Source: Cyathus striatus
Taxonomy: Eukaryota; Basidiomycota; Agaricomycetes; Agaricales; Nidulariaceae
DNA: 64,000 nucleotides
Assembly: GCA_025738555.1 (NCBI GenBank)
Contig: JAOVFP010000006.1
Coordinates: 5,766,001-5,830,000, forward strand
Direction of reading: 5' to 3'
Shown here one piece after another: positions 36,505 to 48,478 of the stretch; the stretch's first letter is position 1; each line of letters opens with the position of its first letter. Below the pieces are notes generated by a model. That model was not told the DNA's origin. It worked only from the letters and a program-made list of their open reading frames with translations, and did not search any database. The position numbers were made by a program, and so were the translations under genes.

Positions 36505-38234
36505 TTCACTCTCTATGTAGGCTATTTACAAGTACTATAGTTTTGGACTGTATACCAAAAGTCCCAGCAGGCCATCTGTAGAAAGGTACAGTTGGGGACA
36601 GTCAAAGGCAGCAAAAAAAATTAATGATTTTTTTTTGCCTCGGACTTCTTCGGGATTGAATGAAAATTGAAATAGCTTTCAATCGGTACAACTTTCATGA
36701 GATTCCTACTAGCCATTCCTTCTAAAAATGAAAATAGATTTTTTTCACACTAAAAAATTTGGCCATCTGCAGAGAAATGCATTAAATTCAAAGAAAAATC
36801 GCCATTCAACTCCTTTCATTGTATTATTACTGATTCTAATAAATGAGATCTATTCATTGAGCCATTGTTGAGAAAAAAAAAGAATAAAATCTGCTTTAAC
36901 TGGTGCTTTATCAATACTGACAAACATTGATGATCAGATATATTTGCTATTGAGGATGATGAAAATAAATATGTGATTGGGACTGAGAAGAATAAATATT
37001 ATATCATATGCTACCTAGTTGCAATTCTACACACAATTCTATCTATTGTAATCTGTTTTGCAGGATGAGTTGGCCTCAAGAATGCCCATCTAAGAAATAG
37101 AAAACCAAATTTGCATGGCCTGAGGAATGTCTCTCAGCCCTCACTTGCACCAACTCTCTCAGATACTTTACATGCTCACAGCAGTGCATTAGATCTCCTG
37201 TCAGTTCCCCCAGATGAGGATATCCCAGATTCAGTTTTTGTGAATTCAGATGTAGATGAAGCAGGAGAGCAAGACTTATGGGAAGATGAGGAGCTTCCAA
37301 ATGATCTGGTTGAAATGGTAAAGGTGCTGGATCATGCTGATAATGAATGATTACCAGCTAGGTTGAAAAAGAAGAATGTGTTGAAAAATGGTGTGAGAAC
37401 AACTGCAAATAACTTAGATTTTTTGCTTATCATATACTTAGAGCATCCAAAGCAATATGTAAATGGGCCAGATGTCATGTCCAAGTCCAATCGCACACAG
37501 TGTCATTACAAAAAGCAATGGAAAGGACAAGCCTAACCCTAAGGCATGTGCTCACAGCACCTCCTGGAGTCCCCAAAAGGTATGTACAATTTCATTATTT
37601 TGGCCGAAAATTTTGGCCATCTCAGAAACTCGTGGGAAAAAGATTTTAAGTGCATTTTTGGACGTTTTTGAGTTCTCTGATTCTGAATCTGAAGTTATTT
37701 TTTCATAAAAAAATCATTTAAATAGCGCAATAAAAATTGCTGCCTTTGACTGTCCCCAACTGTACATGCACCTGAACTTGGTCAAGGGAAATCACTTGAT
37801 GCTCAGTGAAAAATAAGTCATATACTAGACCTGCTAAAAGTCCAGGTCTTGAAGTGTAAGGGTTTTTCAATGAATCTTCAGCATAAAGTGGGATTGGTCT
37901 GTGAAGCAGTAGAAAAATTTGCTCAACTCCAGAGACATCTGATAGGTAGATTGATTCAATAAATCCATGCAATATGTTGTTTTCATTGGTGAAGCTAACA
38001 GAGCTATTACCAGCATGAGTGAAATGAATTGAGTAAGTGTGATGTTTATATGTAGTTGAAGAGAGTGATTTTGCCCATGGAGACAATAAATTTGCACTGG
38101 ATGGATGAGGAAATGCACAGTGGTGGCAAATTTGGTGAGTGGAGTGAAGATTGATATATTGAAATATAACATCATATTCTTCAGATGAAATCATGTGGTC
38201 CTGATCTGAAATGGATGTGTGAGTGCTTTCAGAT
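36505..38234 (-). pseudogene. Plavaka/CACTA-like transposase C-terminal remnant
   Basis: Minus-strand frame entering from 38234 reads ISSEEYDVIFQYIN, HGFIESIYLSDVSG, LLLHRPIPLYAEDSLKNPY, AGLVYDLFFTEHQVISLDQV. The pattern of a short G-x-I-x-x-I strand, a V/L-x-P-I/L-P-L-x-x-x-D...(D/N)PY loop and a VI-S/L-x-x-Q-V strand resembles the C-terminal region of Tnp2/Plavaka-type basidiomycete transposases. A TA-flanked element (36589-37762) splits it; skipping that element lets the frame run on as HVPFYRWPAGTFGIQSKT to a stop near 36505, which supports the insertion call. The 5' part is lost at element B. Family assignment is tentative. Confidence 0.45.
36589..37762. mobile_element. 1174-bp TIR element inside the transposase remnant, TA TSD
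   Basis: Ends CAGTTGGGGACAGTCAAAGG, inverted for about 26 bp; TA duplicated (36587-36588 and 37763-37764). Inside, on plus, an ORF at 37111-37350 contains acidic DEELPNDLVEMVKVLDHADN, followed after a stop by VMSKSNRTQ-like codons. This may be the remains of a host or element gene, but no transposase core is visible. Confidence 0.85.
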
Positions 38235-39854
38235 GGGCTTACAAGAATTCCAGTTGATGACAATTTTGTTTGAGTGAGTTTGAGTTGCATTTGAGTTGCA
38301 ATTGAGTTGCACTCGAGTGACAATTCAAGTAACAATTCAAATCACATTCAAGTTATTATAAAATTAAGTCTGTAAAGGTAAGTGTTTAATAAATACTTAT
38401 ACTCTACACTACTATCACTGTCTCCCCACTGTCCTGCCCCCTGCCCACCTTTTCCTTCAACATTCCACCTTGTTCAAATTTTCACATGCTTCTTCTCACC
38501 TTTGTCCATGTTTGCAATTGCTGTCATTGACATCCATCAATGCCATCAAACTCGCTTTCTCAATGCCGCTGTGCATAATTGATGGGTGATCTGTTGATGG
38601 GCACCCTTCCTCATCATCATGCTCAACAGTGAGCAAGTAATTTCGCATTTTCTAGCTCAATATTTCCTATTTTCTCTTGAATCATTTTGTAATATCTGTT
38701 ATATATTCTTCTTTATACATTAGACTGTACCTTAGATGTTGTATGAAAAGGTAATCTTATTAAAATGCGGAATAATTCAATTTTTTACTGGAATAATTAA
38801 TATTTTTGTACAATGAATGCTACAATTATAATTCATGAAGCATAGGTACTTTTGAATGATTATAAACTCAAAAGAAAGTGCAATAAATGTGCGTGGGAAA
38901 ATGAAAGCGGAGGGCAGGAAATGGCAAATTGATGAAATGATGAAGCATGGGAAATCATAAGTGATGGCAGGATTAGCAATCAATGCCAAAATGCATGGAA
39001 AATGTTAAAGGCGAGTATTTGGTGAAGGAAATACTGTGGGAATTTTTGAAAGAAGAGGGGCAGGAAGCAGTGAGTGGGAATTGAATACAATAAGTGGAGG
39101 CATGGGAAATGATAAGCAGGAGGGTTGGCATCCATCATAAATGATAAGTGGAGGTGTAGGAAAAAATGGACAGAGAGGTTGATATCAATCAAGCAACACA
39201 ATAATTAAGCAGAGGCATGGGAAATAATGAGCGGGAAGGTTATCATGCAGCACATTGATAAGCGGCGGCATGGGAAACAATGAGCAGGAGGCGGATGAGC
39301 ATGGGATACACAAGAAGTAAAATTAAATTTATTGACATAAAATTGAGTTAAGTGAGCAAATTTGAGTGACAATCAAGTTACATTCAAGTGAAGGTTGAGT
39401 TGCATTCAAGTAACATTCAAGTGGCATTCAAGTTACATTCAAGTAAGATTCAAGTGATATTTTTTTCGAGTGGCAACAATTTCACTCAAGTAAAAATTTG
39501 AGTAGCATTCAAGTAGCATTCAAGTTAAAATTGAGTGACAATTCAAAATATGAGTGAAATTTGAGTGACATTTGAGTGACATGCAACAGTGAGAAAAATA
39601 TTATATTATTACTAGCTCATTTCTTGCACATTTTACTTAGTTGTTTCAGTTTAATGTATTGTTCAGTAAGTACATAATATTAAGATAGCTATTTAACAAC
39701 TGGAGTAGCAAACAAGTACAGAAATCATGTAATTAGGCCACTGAAATTAAGTAAGATAATTAAGCAAGCAAAAATCAAGTGAAAATAAAGTGACACTTCA
39801 AGTGACAATTCAAGTGACATTTGAGTAACACTCAACTGGATTTCCTGTAGACCC
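38235..39854. mobile_element. Element B: core of A with TTCAAGTGACA satellite tips
   Basis: TIR GGG(C/T)(T/C)TACA(A/G)GAA(T/A)TCCAGTTGA at 38235 and inverted at 39854 (19 of 23). Both tips are arrays of TTCAAGTGACATT/TTGAGTGACA variants (38255-38350; 39350-39600; 39780-39840). The core 38405-39320 is homologous to 17040-17945 but CpG-poor. The left flank is the transposase remnant and the right flank the copy 2 gene, with no target duplication, so a rearrangement breakpoint coincides with the element. Confidence 0.75.
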
Positions 39855-40408
39855 ACTGTTTATGAGACTTACAAATCTCACAAATTGAGCTCTCTGAGTA
39901 CCTGTTCTCAATTTCAGCAACTGAATAGTTATGGAAGGATTAATTAGTCACTCGTCTTCATGCATGCACAGATACTTTCCCCTGCAATGATAGCAAGGCC
40001 TTGCTAATTTGCATCCAGCATTAATCACCTTGTCATTTCTACCATCAGCCACCATTGCTGTCAATGTTATCCTGTTCTTCATATTCTTTCCTGTCAAGAC
40101 CAATACCTGCTCCTCATCTACTTCCATTCATTCCACATCTAGTGTTACTTGTGGCTTTGCAGGTTCCAGCAAAGCTAGCTGTGCCACTGATTTCTTCTTT
40201 GAAGTGTATTCCATTTGTTCAGGTTTGTCCTGAATTGTTTGTATGGACTTGTCCTGTACATTATTAAATGTATATCCCAACTGGGATTTAGTGCCTCTAG
40301 ATCTTATTGAAGAATCTTCGATGTACTCAATGTCTGCATCTGTGTCCTCTTCAGTAATGCTGTCATTTACTGGTGCATGTCCAGATTTCAAGCACTTAAT
40401 CCTCTTTC

Positions 40409-43400
40409 TGTCATGCATATTCCTGCACATCAATTCATCATACATTTCCCACACATTATATTTGTGACAATTTTCATGTGTCACATCTGTCACGATTCTC
40501 CCACACTACACATATATCACACTTGTCACGCTTTAGTGCGTTTGTCACGCTTTAGCGCGTTTGTCACGCTTTAGTGCGTTTGTAACGCTTTAGCGCGTTT
40601 GTCATGCTTTTATGCGTGTCACGCGTCACATTTGTCATGTTCTTTATGAGTGTTACACTCTTATACATGTCACACATCTCACATCTATTTGTCACGCATT
40701 TCACACTCGTCACATGTGTCACGTCTTTGAGGCGCGTCACACCATTACAATATGCATGCATGTCACACTTTTCACATATGTTACATATTTTTTGAAGTGC
40801 ATTGCAACTTTTTCACAAATATCATGTTTTCCAATCACATCAGATTTTCTGTCTCTACCACTATTCAAATTGTGATGAGAGTGGAGTAAGTATTTAACAG
40901 TATATAGTGAATTATACATGCAGAGGAAAGAGATTGTAACATGGAAAATAACAATTAGAAAGTTACAGAAGTGTAGTAATAAGAAACTAGAATGAAAAAT
41001 GTAAAGTGTATATGTAGTTGAAGTCTTACTCCCACTGACAGAGCATGGGAATTTGGAAATGGAATGATATAATGTTTAATAATCAGGACTAGAGATGTAA
41101 TTAAATGACAAAGTAAAAACTATAATGGTTAGTCTGAATATGAGAGGTGATGAGATCATTATGATAGACATGAATATTTTGGAAATATTTAACAACTGAA
41201 CAGAAATGGACATATACTGAAAGAACGACATATAGATAACAAATCTGAAAGAATAGTGAGTATATGTGATTCCACATCACATTAAACTCACATGTCTCAG
41301 TCATTAAATGATTATGATTCTTGCATTAACCATTGGTTATTCTTATATCTTCAACACACATTATTAAGTAACATATATCCTTACTCTATATGATTACATG
41401 ACACTTCTACACTGCCATGTGTTTCACATCTCTGATTTATGGTATATAGTTCTTTTACTATTAGTATCTTTTCATACATATGAAACCCCCTCCTGTACTT
41501 CTCTTCACTTTCTTGCTCAGTGGTCATTACTTGCTTTTCTATTCTTTAGTTTGGTGTCAACCACATCATCGCCTTCTTTTCTTCTTGTTCTCTTTTCAGA
41601 AAGACTACTTTGTCTTTTCTCCTTTCTTGCCTAAGAACAACTTACTACAATTTTTCTAAAGTCATGGGCAGTATTGTCGTACAGGGTCTAAATCAATGAC
41701 TGACTTGTCAATGCAAGAGGCTGAATTACACTGCTAAATAATGAGATATGGGTTAAATGTGGCATCACTAAGTGCTCTGATTCCTTGGATATGAAAGGTA
41801 CAGAACATTTTTCATTATAGACCTGTTGGAACCCCATCAACATGTCACAATCATGATACACATGCAAGCATGATGTGCTTGAAATGTATTATACATCTCA
41901 AAGATGTGATATAAGTAACACTTATAATGTGTGTGAAAGCATGATGAAAGCCTCAAAGACATGATGAATATGATGCATGTGTAACTCATAAGAAACAGAT
42001 GCGACATATGTGACGAGCGTGACAAATGTGACACGTGACGCGCATAAAAGCATGACAAATGCACTAAAGTGTGATAAGTGTGATATATGCGTAGTGTGGG
42101 AGAATTGTGACAGATGTGACACGTGAAAATTGTCACAAATATAATGTGTGGGAAATGTATGATGAATTGATGCACAGGAATATTCATGACAGACATGACA
42201 GGCAGGACAAATGTGACAAATGTGATGCACAGGAATATATGTGATGAACGTGATGCATGTGATGAACATGGCACACATGATGAACATGATGCACATGATG
42301 AACATAACACGCATGATGAATGTGACAAATGCAAGGTGCAGGAAAAATACGAGGTGCAGGGACAGATGTGACACATGGGAAGTATGTGACAAATGCGAAG
42401 TGCAGGATTATGTTTGATGAGTGTGAATAACATGACAAATGCGAGGCGTGGGAAAAAAACGAGGTGCGGGAATATGTGTGACGAATGTGACATGTGTGAT
42501 GTACATGACAAATGCGAAGCATGGGAAATATGTGAAGTGCAGATCAACTAGTAATCAGTAATAGCAATACATAAATAATAATAGAAAGCATAAAGTAATG
42601 AGCACTTACGAGTACACATAATATTAATACAATAGCAATAGGAAACATAAATTAATGAGTACTTATGAGTACACATTATACTATTAAATAATAATAGGAA
42701 GCATTACAGTAATAATAGAGAACATAAAGTAATCAGTACTTATGAGTACACATACTAGTATTACAATAATAATATGAAACATAAAGTAATGAGTACTTAT
42801 GAGTATGCATAATAGTATTACAACAACAATAGGAAACATAAAGTAATGAGTACTTATGAGTATGCATAATAGTATTACAACAACAATAGTAAAAATAATG
42901 TAATGAGTACTTATGAGCACACATAATACTATTACAATAACAATAGGAAATATAAAGTAATGAGCACTTATGAGTATGCATTATAGTATTACAATAATAA
43001 TAGGAAACATAAAGTAATGAGTACTTATGAGTATGCATAATACTATTACAATAACAATAGGAAATATAAAGTAATGAGTACTTATGAGTATGCATAATAG
43101 TATTACAACAACAATAGGAAACATCATGTAATGAGTACTTATGAGTACACATAGTAGTAATACAATAACAATAGGAAACATAAAGTAATGAGTACTTATG
43201 AGTATGCATAATAGTATTACAATAACAATAGGAAACATAAAGTAATGAGTACTTATGAGTACACATAATAGTATTACAATAATGATAGGGAATGTGAAGT
43301 AATGAGTACTTATGAGTACACATAATACAATTGTAATAATAGTAAGAAGCACAAAGTAATGAGTTTTTATGAGTAATCTGTACTCATTTAACCTCGACAT

Positions 43401-43465
43401 TTTATGATATTTCACACCACAAAATGCCAAGCTTAAATGAGAAATTTGGCTGACACTTATGGAGA
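40409..43465. mobile_element. Satellite-armed GTCAC element, 5'-truncated CpG-decayed copy
   Basis: Left arm of TTTGTCACGC units (40409-40780), unique middle (40860-41880), inverted right arm (41990-42540), a 57-bp minisatellite (42590-43375), a degraded hairpin (about 43385-43440) and the terminus TTTGGCTGACACTTATGG. Collinear with 53015-56826. The left end matches the partner only from 53015 inward, so it is truncated. The long ORFs (112-236 codons) are satellite translation. Confidence 0.75.
42590..43375. repeat. 57-bp minisatellite, about 14 copies
   Basis: Unit TAATGAGTACTTATGAGTAC + ACAT(A/T)ATAGTATTACAATA + A(C/T)AATAGGAAACATAAAG, period 57. More heterogeneous than the array at 55430-56740. 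Confidence 0.85.
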
Positions 43466-44576
43466 AACTAATATGGGGCTTGAAATCAATGAAATTGTAG
43501 TTGAAATTACAAAATTAATGCATGTAAGTATATACAACTACTATTCTTAATGATATTTGTCAAAGATAATATGTTTTTCTTTTTTTCCTCTGCCCATGTT
43601 CCAAATCAGGTGTTGCATCAACCATAACATTGTTAACCACCTCAATTTGTATGCTTTCTGCATATGCTACAAGCTGGAGGCCACCCAGATTATTACCAAT
43701 TATACTGGTTGTCTGTTGAATTTGAGTGTGAATGTGTTCCAGCTAGCATCTCATGCCATATATAAGTGAAAAGAGTAGACAATCACCTCTGCCAATAGGG
43801 TGAAAATCAGTGAGAAGAGTGAGTTTTTCTTCATACCTGTGAGGTAAATCACAAATTGTAGTCATCGATTGCCTAAATACTGATGCAGCATCTCACATCA
43901 GGTATATTCAATCAACAAAATTGACTGCAAACAGAACACCTTATTGGTCACATGTTTCGGTAACCATTGAACAGAGGTTTTGACCATCACACTCCAACAG
44001 GTCCGAACACTTGGTTGAAATGGCAGTAGTGGGGAGGGACTATGGGGATCAATTTTTGGCTGATTATTGTGAAGTCCACTTGTCACAATATGACTACATG
44101 ACTACCTTCCATACTTATCTCATAGTTCCTTTTACTCCTACCTTTCATCTTTGTTCACTTTGTTCTAGGTATGTACTACAGTATATCCTTTGTATATCTA
44201 ACATAACTTCATTCTAGACTCTTACCATACTGCATTGCAGATCACAGACAAGATCCTAACACCACTAGTATTTCGGCTCTTTCTCTTGGGTCTACCTCTA
44301 GGCATGGTGGTTAGAAAAGTGATTTTTTAGCACCCAGTGAAGTGATTTAGAGGCTGTTTTTTTTGCAGAATCATATCACTATCAATGAAAACATACTAAA
44401 AATACATTTATCATGATTTTTACTATTTTTTTATGGCCAAGTGCCAAATTTTTGGGCTAAATCAAAAAATTGGAATTTCGAAATCTGCTTGTGGAATATT
44501 GTAGATTACATCATAACTATTCTATTCTGATGATTTTCAGAAGCTAAAAGTCATTTGTGGTGTTTAAGTGTCACAA
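43466..44576. other. Unassigned CpG-poor DNA
   Basis: Interrupts the copy 2 gene. Plus-strand fragments such as NHLNLYAFCICYKLEATQI (about 43630-43690) look protein-like but I cannot place them. 44240-44570 is AT-rich and featureless. Confidence 0.45.
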
Positions 44577-45299
44577 ACTGTATACTGCTGAAGGGATTTT
44601 TGAGTAGTGCTGGTGAAGGTGAACCTTTGACTGGTCCATATTGTGAAGAAATAGCAACTTTTTTGCCATTTACAATTGTACTGGAGGTAAGAGTGGATGA
44701 AATCATGAAGCATGTTGTTTTTTCATTGGTAACTTTTGAGTTAGAGACAGTGCTCCCTGGCTAGCAGTATGCTCATATAATACAGGAGATGCTGTATTTA
44801 TAATAAATCAATAGTCTATATTTAAGTTGGAAACAATGAGGGGTATGGGAGTGTATTATACCTTGAATAAAGGCTAAACCTCTATGAATATCCCTTCCAG
44901 TGTCAGCATGAACAACCATCTGCAGAGCTGCTAAAAGCTACCCCCCAGATAATGTATCACTGGCTCTCATATCAGGTGCAAAAAATTTTAATATCTCAAT
45001 TTCATACTCAGCAATCTTCAAATCAATTCAGACATTGAAATAGATGCACAGTGTCAATCGATGCTGCCCCAACACATGTATATCTTCCCCACATCCACAC
45101 TCTTGCATCACATGCACTGACTCATCAGGAAAATCCCATATATATAATTGTGTTTAATGAGAGAAAATTACGAAAAATCAAGTATAATTTGCTAAAATTA
45201 ACAAGATTAAACAAATTAGATGGGTTATTGGGATTTTTGTTAATCTGTAGTAGGTGCATGTGTTATGGTTCGTGAAGAACTATAATCATTGGTGTATTC

Positions 45300-45993
45300 C
45301 CTTGAATATATATGTTAGTGTATACATTAGTGTATGGCTACTCACCTTTAATATAATGATTGAATCTGTTATTGAAGGAGTGTTGGGTAAGGTGAGCATT
45401 CGTCTAGAGTGCATTAAGATTCCCTAAGCCAATGTGGTTTAACCATGTTAACCACTAGAGGAAAGGTCAGGTGATCTTTCCCTCAATAAGCGTTAGAGCA
45501 AGTCAGTAACGTCTTATAGTGGTCTTATAGAATAAACAGAGCAGATCTGTGTTTATTCTATACATTGATTTAGACTTAGTAGTCTCAATATGAAGGTTTG
45601 AAATATTGTTGGCAAAAAGGATGATATTTATGGTGAGTTTAATCAAGTATTTATACAAAATACCAAGTAGCCTCGTGTAATGTATCTAGATCATTCTACT
45701 ACCATCACCAGGCATCCATACGATTCATGTGTATGCAGTATAATTCCAGTAATGTGTAGAATAAGGAAAAAAGTAGAGGCATATGTGTAGTAGAGTAGTA
45801 GTATACTATACTAAGTGAGGGAGTGAGGGATATGAAGGCAAACATAAGTAATAGAGGATCATATATCATAACAGAATGTAAATTTAAACTTGGGATTTTA
45901 ATTGATTTAAATAGGTATACATCTCTAAAATTATTATGGATTTTTATACTTTTTGAGCTGTTAGTTATGATTAACACACTGGCAATACACCCC
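45300..45993 (-). mobile_element. Possible LTR with adjacent polypurine tract
   Basis: On the minus strand a GTGAGGGGGGG tract (about 46001-45991) precedes TGTATTGCCAGTGTG, the layout of a polypurine tract and LTR start. A TATA-like TTTGTATAAATAC lies near 45655. No clear CA end or target duplication; the 5' end is a guess. Confidence 0.3.
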
Positions 45994-46282
45994 CCCTCAC
46001 TATTACATCAATCCAACTGAGAAGACAAAGCAAGTATATTATGAGTTTAGTATTAAATACAAAAGTCTATACAATAGGAATATGGTAGCTAAGGTTCATG
46101 TCATACCTCTTTTCATGCAAAATGCAAGGGGGGTTGCTATTTCTGTCTGTAAGCATTCTTAGTTAACACCTAGACAGGTGGCAGACCAATGTAATGTTCA
46201 ATTAAAATCATGCAAATTGTTAACTTACTTGTCTTTAAATGATTGAACCGGCAACAGTCAAGGCACAGCCATCAGGAAAGTC

Positions 46283-46900
46283 TCCTAAAGTTGATAAGCT
46301 CGACACTTAGAAGGTTATGGAAGGCTTTGGCAGTGCCCTTGTCTTTGTTGTAGAGTATGAGAGGTCTGTGGCATTGATGATGGCAATGGTTTCTCAGCTT
46401 ACCCTTACTAGAATGAAGTTTGTGAGAGTTGAAAACCTTAACAATGTCACTATACATGTGAAGAGCCTTGAGGAGTGTAGCTGCCTCATTAGCCTTTGTG
46501 AAAGACTTGATAGCAGAGGCAACAATACTGAGGGGAACTTCCTTGACCTGCTCAATGTGATAACTGCAAGCAAAGGCCAAAGCAGAGGCAGCAAGGGTGG
46601 AAACAATGGCAAAGCAGCACTGGTTCTAGTTTAACTTGATGTGCCACTTGCACTAGGTCTTGGTAGGCACACATTGCAAACATACATCCTCCATAGTACA
46701 TGTTGCCGAAAGTGGTCTATACAGGTGAGTATTGTGAGGGAGGTATGTGATGGTACAAGGGTTACAGAATACATGCCTATTCAGAGCAATGGGTTCCTCC
46801 ACCTCCAACACAGGGAATACATGCAGCTGCACAACTGGTACTCTGAGAATCAGTGCTTGTCTAATGACTGGCAGGTTGTCAGTTAAGTCAAAGGAGAGGG
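46283..46900 (-). pseudogene. RPL4: Captured, CpG-decayed 60S ribosomal protein L4 (uL4) fragment
   Basis: Minus-strand translation follows fungal L4 across three frames: AAACIPCVGGGGTHCS, then a 60-bp intron (46717-46776), TTFGNMYYGGCMFA, KWHIKLN, AIVSTLAASAL, HIEQVKEVPLS, KALHMYSDIVKVFNSHKL, GKLRNHCHHQCHRPL and GTAKAFHNLLSVELINFRRL. L4 has Arg at most of the His/Cys positions (the RNRRHRQRRGPL motif reads RNHCHHQCHRPL) and Trp/Gln where TAG stops occur. Arg CGN to CAN/TGN and Gln/Trp to TAG are C-to-T or G-to-A changes. It covers roughly the second sixth to two thirds of the ~360-residue protein and ends abruptly after RRL. The retained intron shows copying as DNA, not from mRNA. L4 is a core large-subunit protein; this piece cannot encode it. 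Confidence 0.88.
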
Positions 46901-48090
46901 GCTCAATTTTCATGACATTTGCTGACATGTCATGGGGTATTAGCTGGGAACAATGAAATGAGGGGAGGACTTACAGAGCACTTAAGTATTGATCATATAC
47001 ATGTTTACTTCAACTATCAGTGCCTAGCTACATTCACATTGACTGAGCAGTGAGGGATGTTGTGATTACCATGTAGTTTACTCCATCATACTTGCTGAGT
47101 TGTGGTGGCCAAAGAAAGGTGGTAGCAGTCGTGGGTAATGTGACATAGCAGTGGCATTGGAAACACTTCAAGTGGCTTGTAGCTAGTGGCCAGTGGTGCC
47201 AGTGTGGTGATGTGGCAGGTATGCACTAGCTTGAGATGCTGAGCTAAATGTGCGAGTGGGCTTGGAGGTATTGGTGGCAGTTAAAAAGAACTTTCAGAAG
47301 GGGGGGTTGGATGATTGAGTGGTCTATGACATGAACATTGTCAATGAGAAGAGAATGACTCTAAGTCACAATGTTCTGTTCATGTGACATTCAACTGTCA
47401 CATGCATGTGTAACATGTAACACATTACTTTATGTACTCAGAAAAGATTATATTGTAAAGTTAATGTATGCTTCATTGGCTGATTAAAAACCTGAAAATA
47501 AGAAAGGTAAGATCAGTGGGTCTATATGTGTGTATATGTGGCATTTAGTGATGGTGCTGAACACCATTCTTGTCAACACTTGTCACTATATTGTCAAGTT
47601 CATTAACTCCAAATGCTCTAAACTGGTTGCAGGACTCTGATTGGTACATACTACTTTCAAATATCCGAAGGCCAAAGCACACCATAAACATACCAGCCAG
47701 CTGCTTGTATGGTTCCTGGACCTCATTAAATGGTGCTAACACATATTTACCAGAGTACTGCTGATAAGTTACCTGTATTTATATGTACACAGTACATTTA
47801 CATTTGTAAACTTCAAAATGTACTACTTATATTTACAGGATTTTCTTACTGTATATTACACTTTACAATCAAGGCATATTTGAATTATATGAGGTCTATG
47901 GAATAAGCAATGAAAATTTTAGCACCAAATTCATGTCAGTGTCACACTTGCACTCAAATGTCTACTGTTACAATCTGAGCTGGTCTTGTAATATCTTCTG
48001 GTCTTGTGATATAATAATCATGTGACTTGTCACTACACTTGTAAGTTGTATTATGAAGTCAAAGTCTAAACAGTTATAACATGAAGTTAT

Positions 48091-48478
48091 TGTTAGGATT
48101 TTACACTTTATCTTATCTAATCCATATATCTTATCTTATCACAGTCACCTGACACATATCACCTGACATGCAATGCGGACACCATGCATATCAACATGCA
48201 TTATTCATCAAGACTACGGGCACAGTCCACAGTTCAGCCATGCTTGTTACATACATAGTACATGAGTTTGCACAGTAGAAGCACAGTAAACATGTGTTAT
48301 AGTGTAGGTAGATTACATGCAGCTTCCTCATAGACTCTTATTATAAATACAATCGTTTTAGTTAGATATTCTCTATTCTTGTGCTAGTTTATTCCAGATG
48401 TAGCAATAAGATTCACTTTTACTCCTTTTTCTTCATGTTTGAGTTTGACTTTGAGTTTTTGCTCATCTGTCGCTAACA
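48091..48478 (+). mobile_element. Solo LTR, 388 bp, TSD GTTAT
   Basis: Starts TGTTAGGATTTTACAC and ends GTCGCTAACA (TGTTAG/CTAACA inverted tips). GTTAT occurs exactly on both sides (48086-48090 and 48479-48483), a 5-bp retroviral-type duplication. A TATTATAAATAC box near 48340 could be its promoter. No internal domain remains, consistent with LTR-LTR recombination. Confidence 0.88.

Noticed and set aside
42181..43430. Long minus-strand ORFs repeating THKYSLL/ISTHYF or HASHLS
   Set aside because: They translate the 57-bp minisatellite and the GTCAC units; openness follows from a period divisible by three.
39855..45120. Calling copy 2 a functional paralogue
   Set aside because: A central segment is missing, insertions separate the exons, and CpG losses change many Arg codons.
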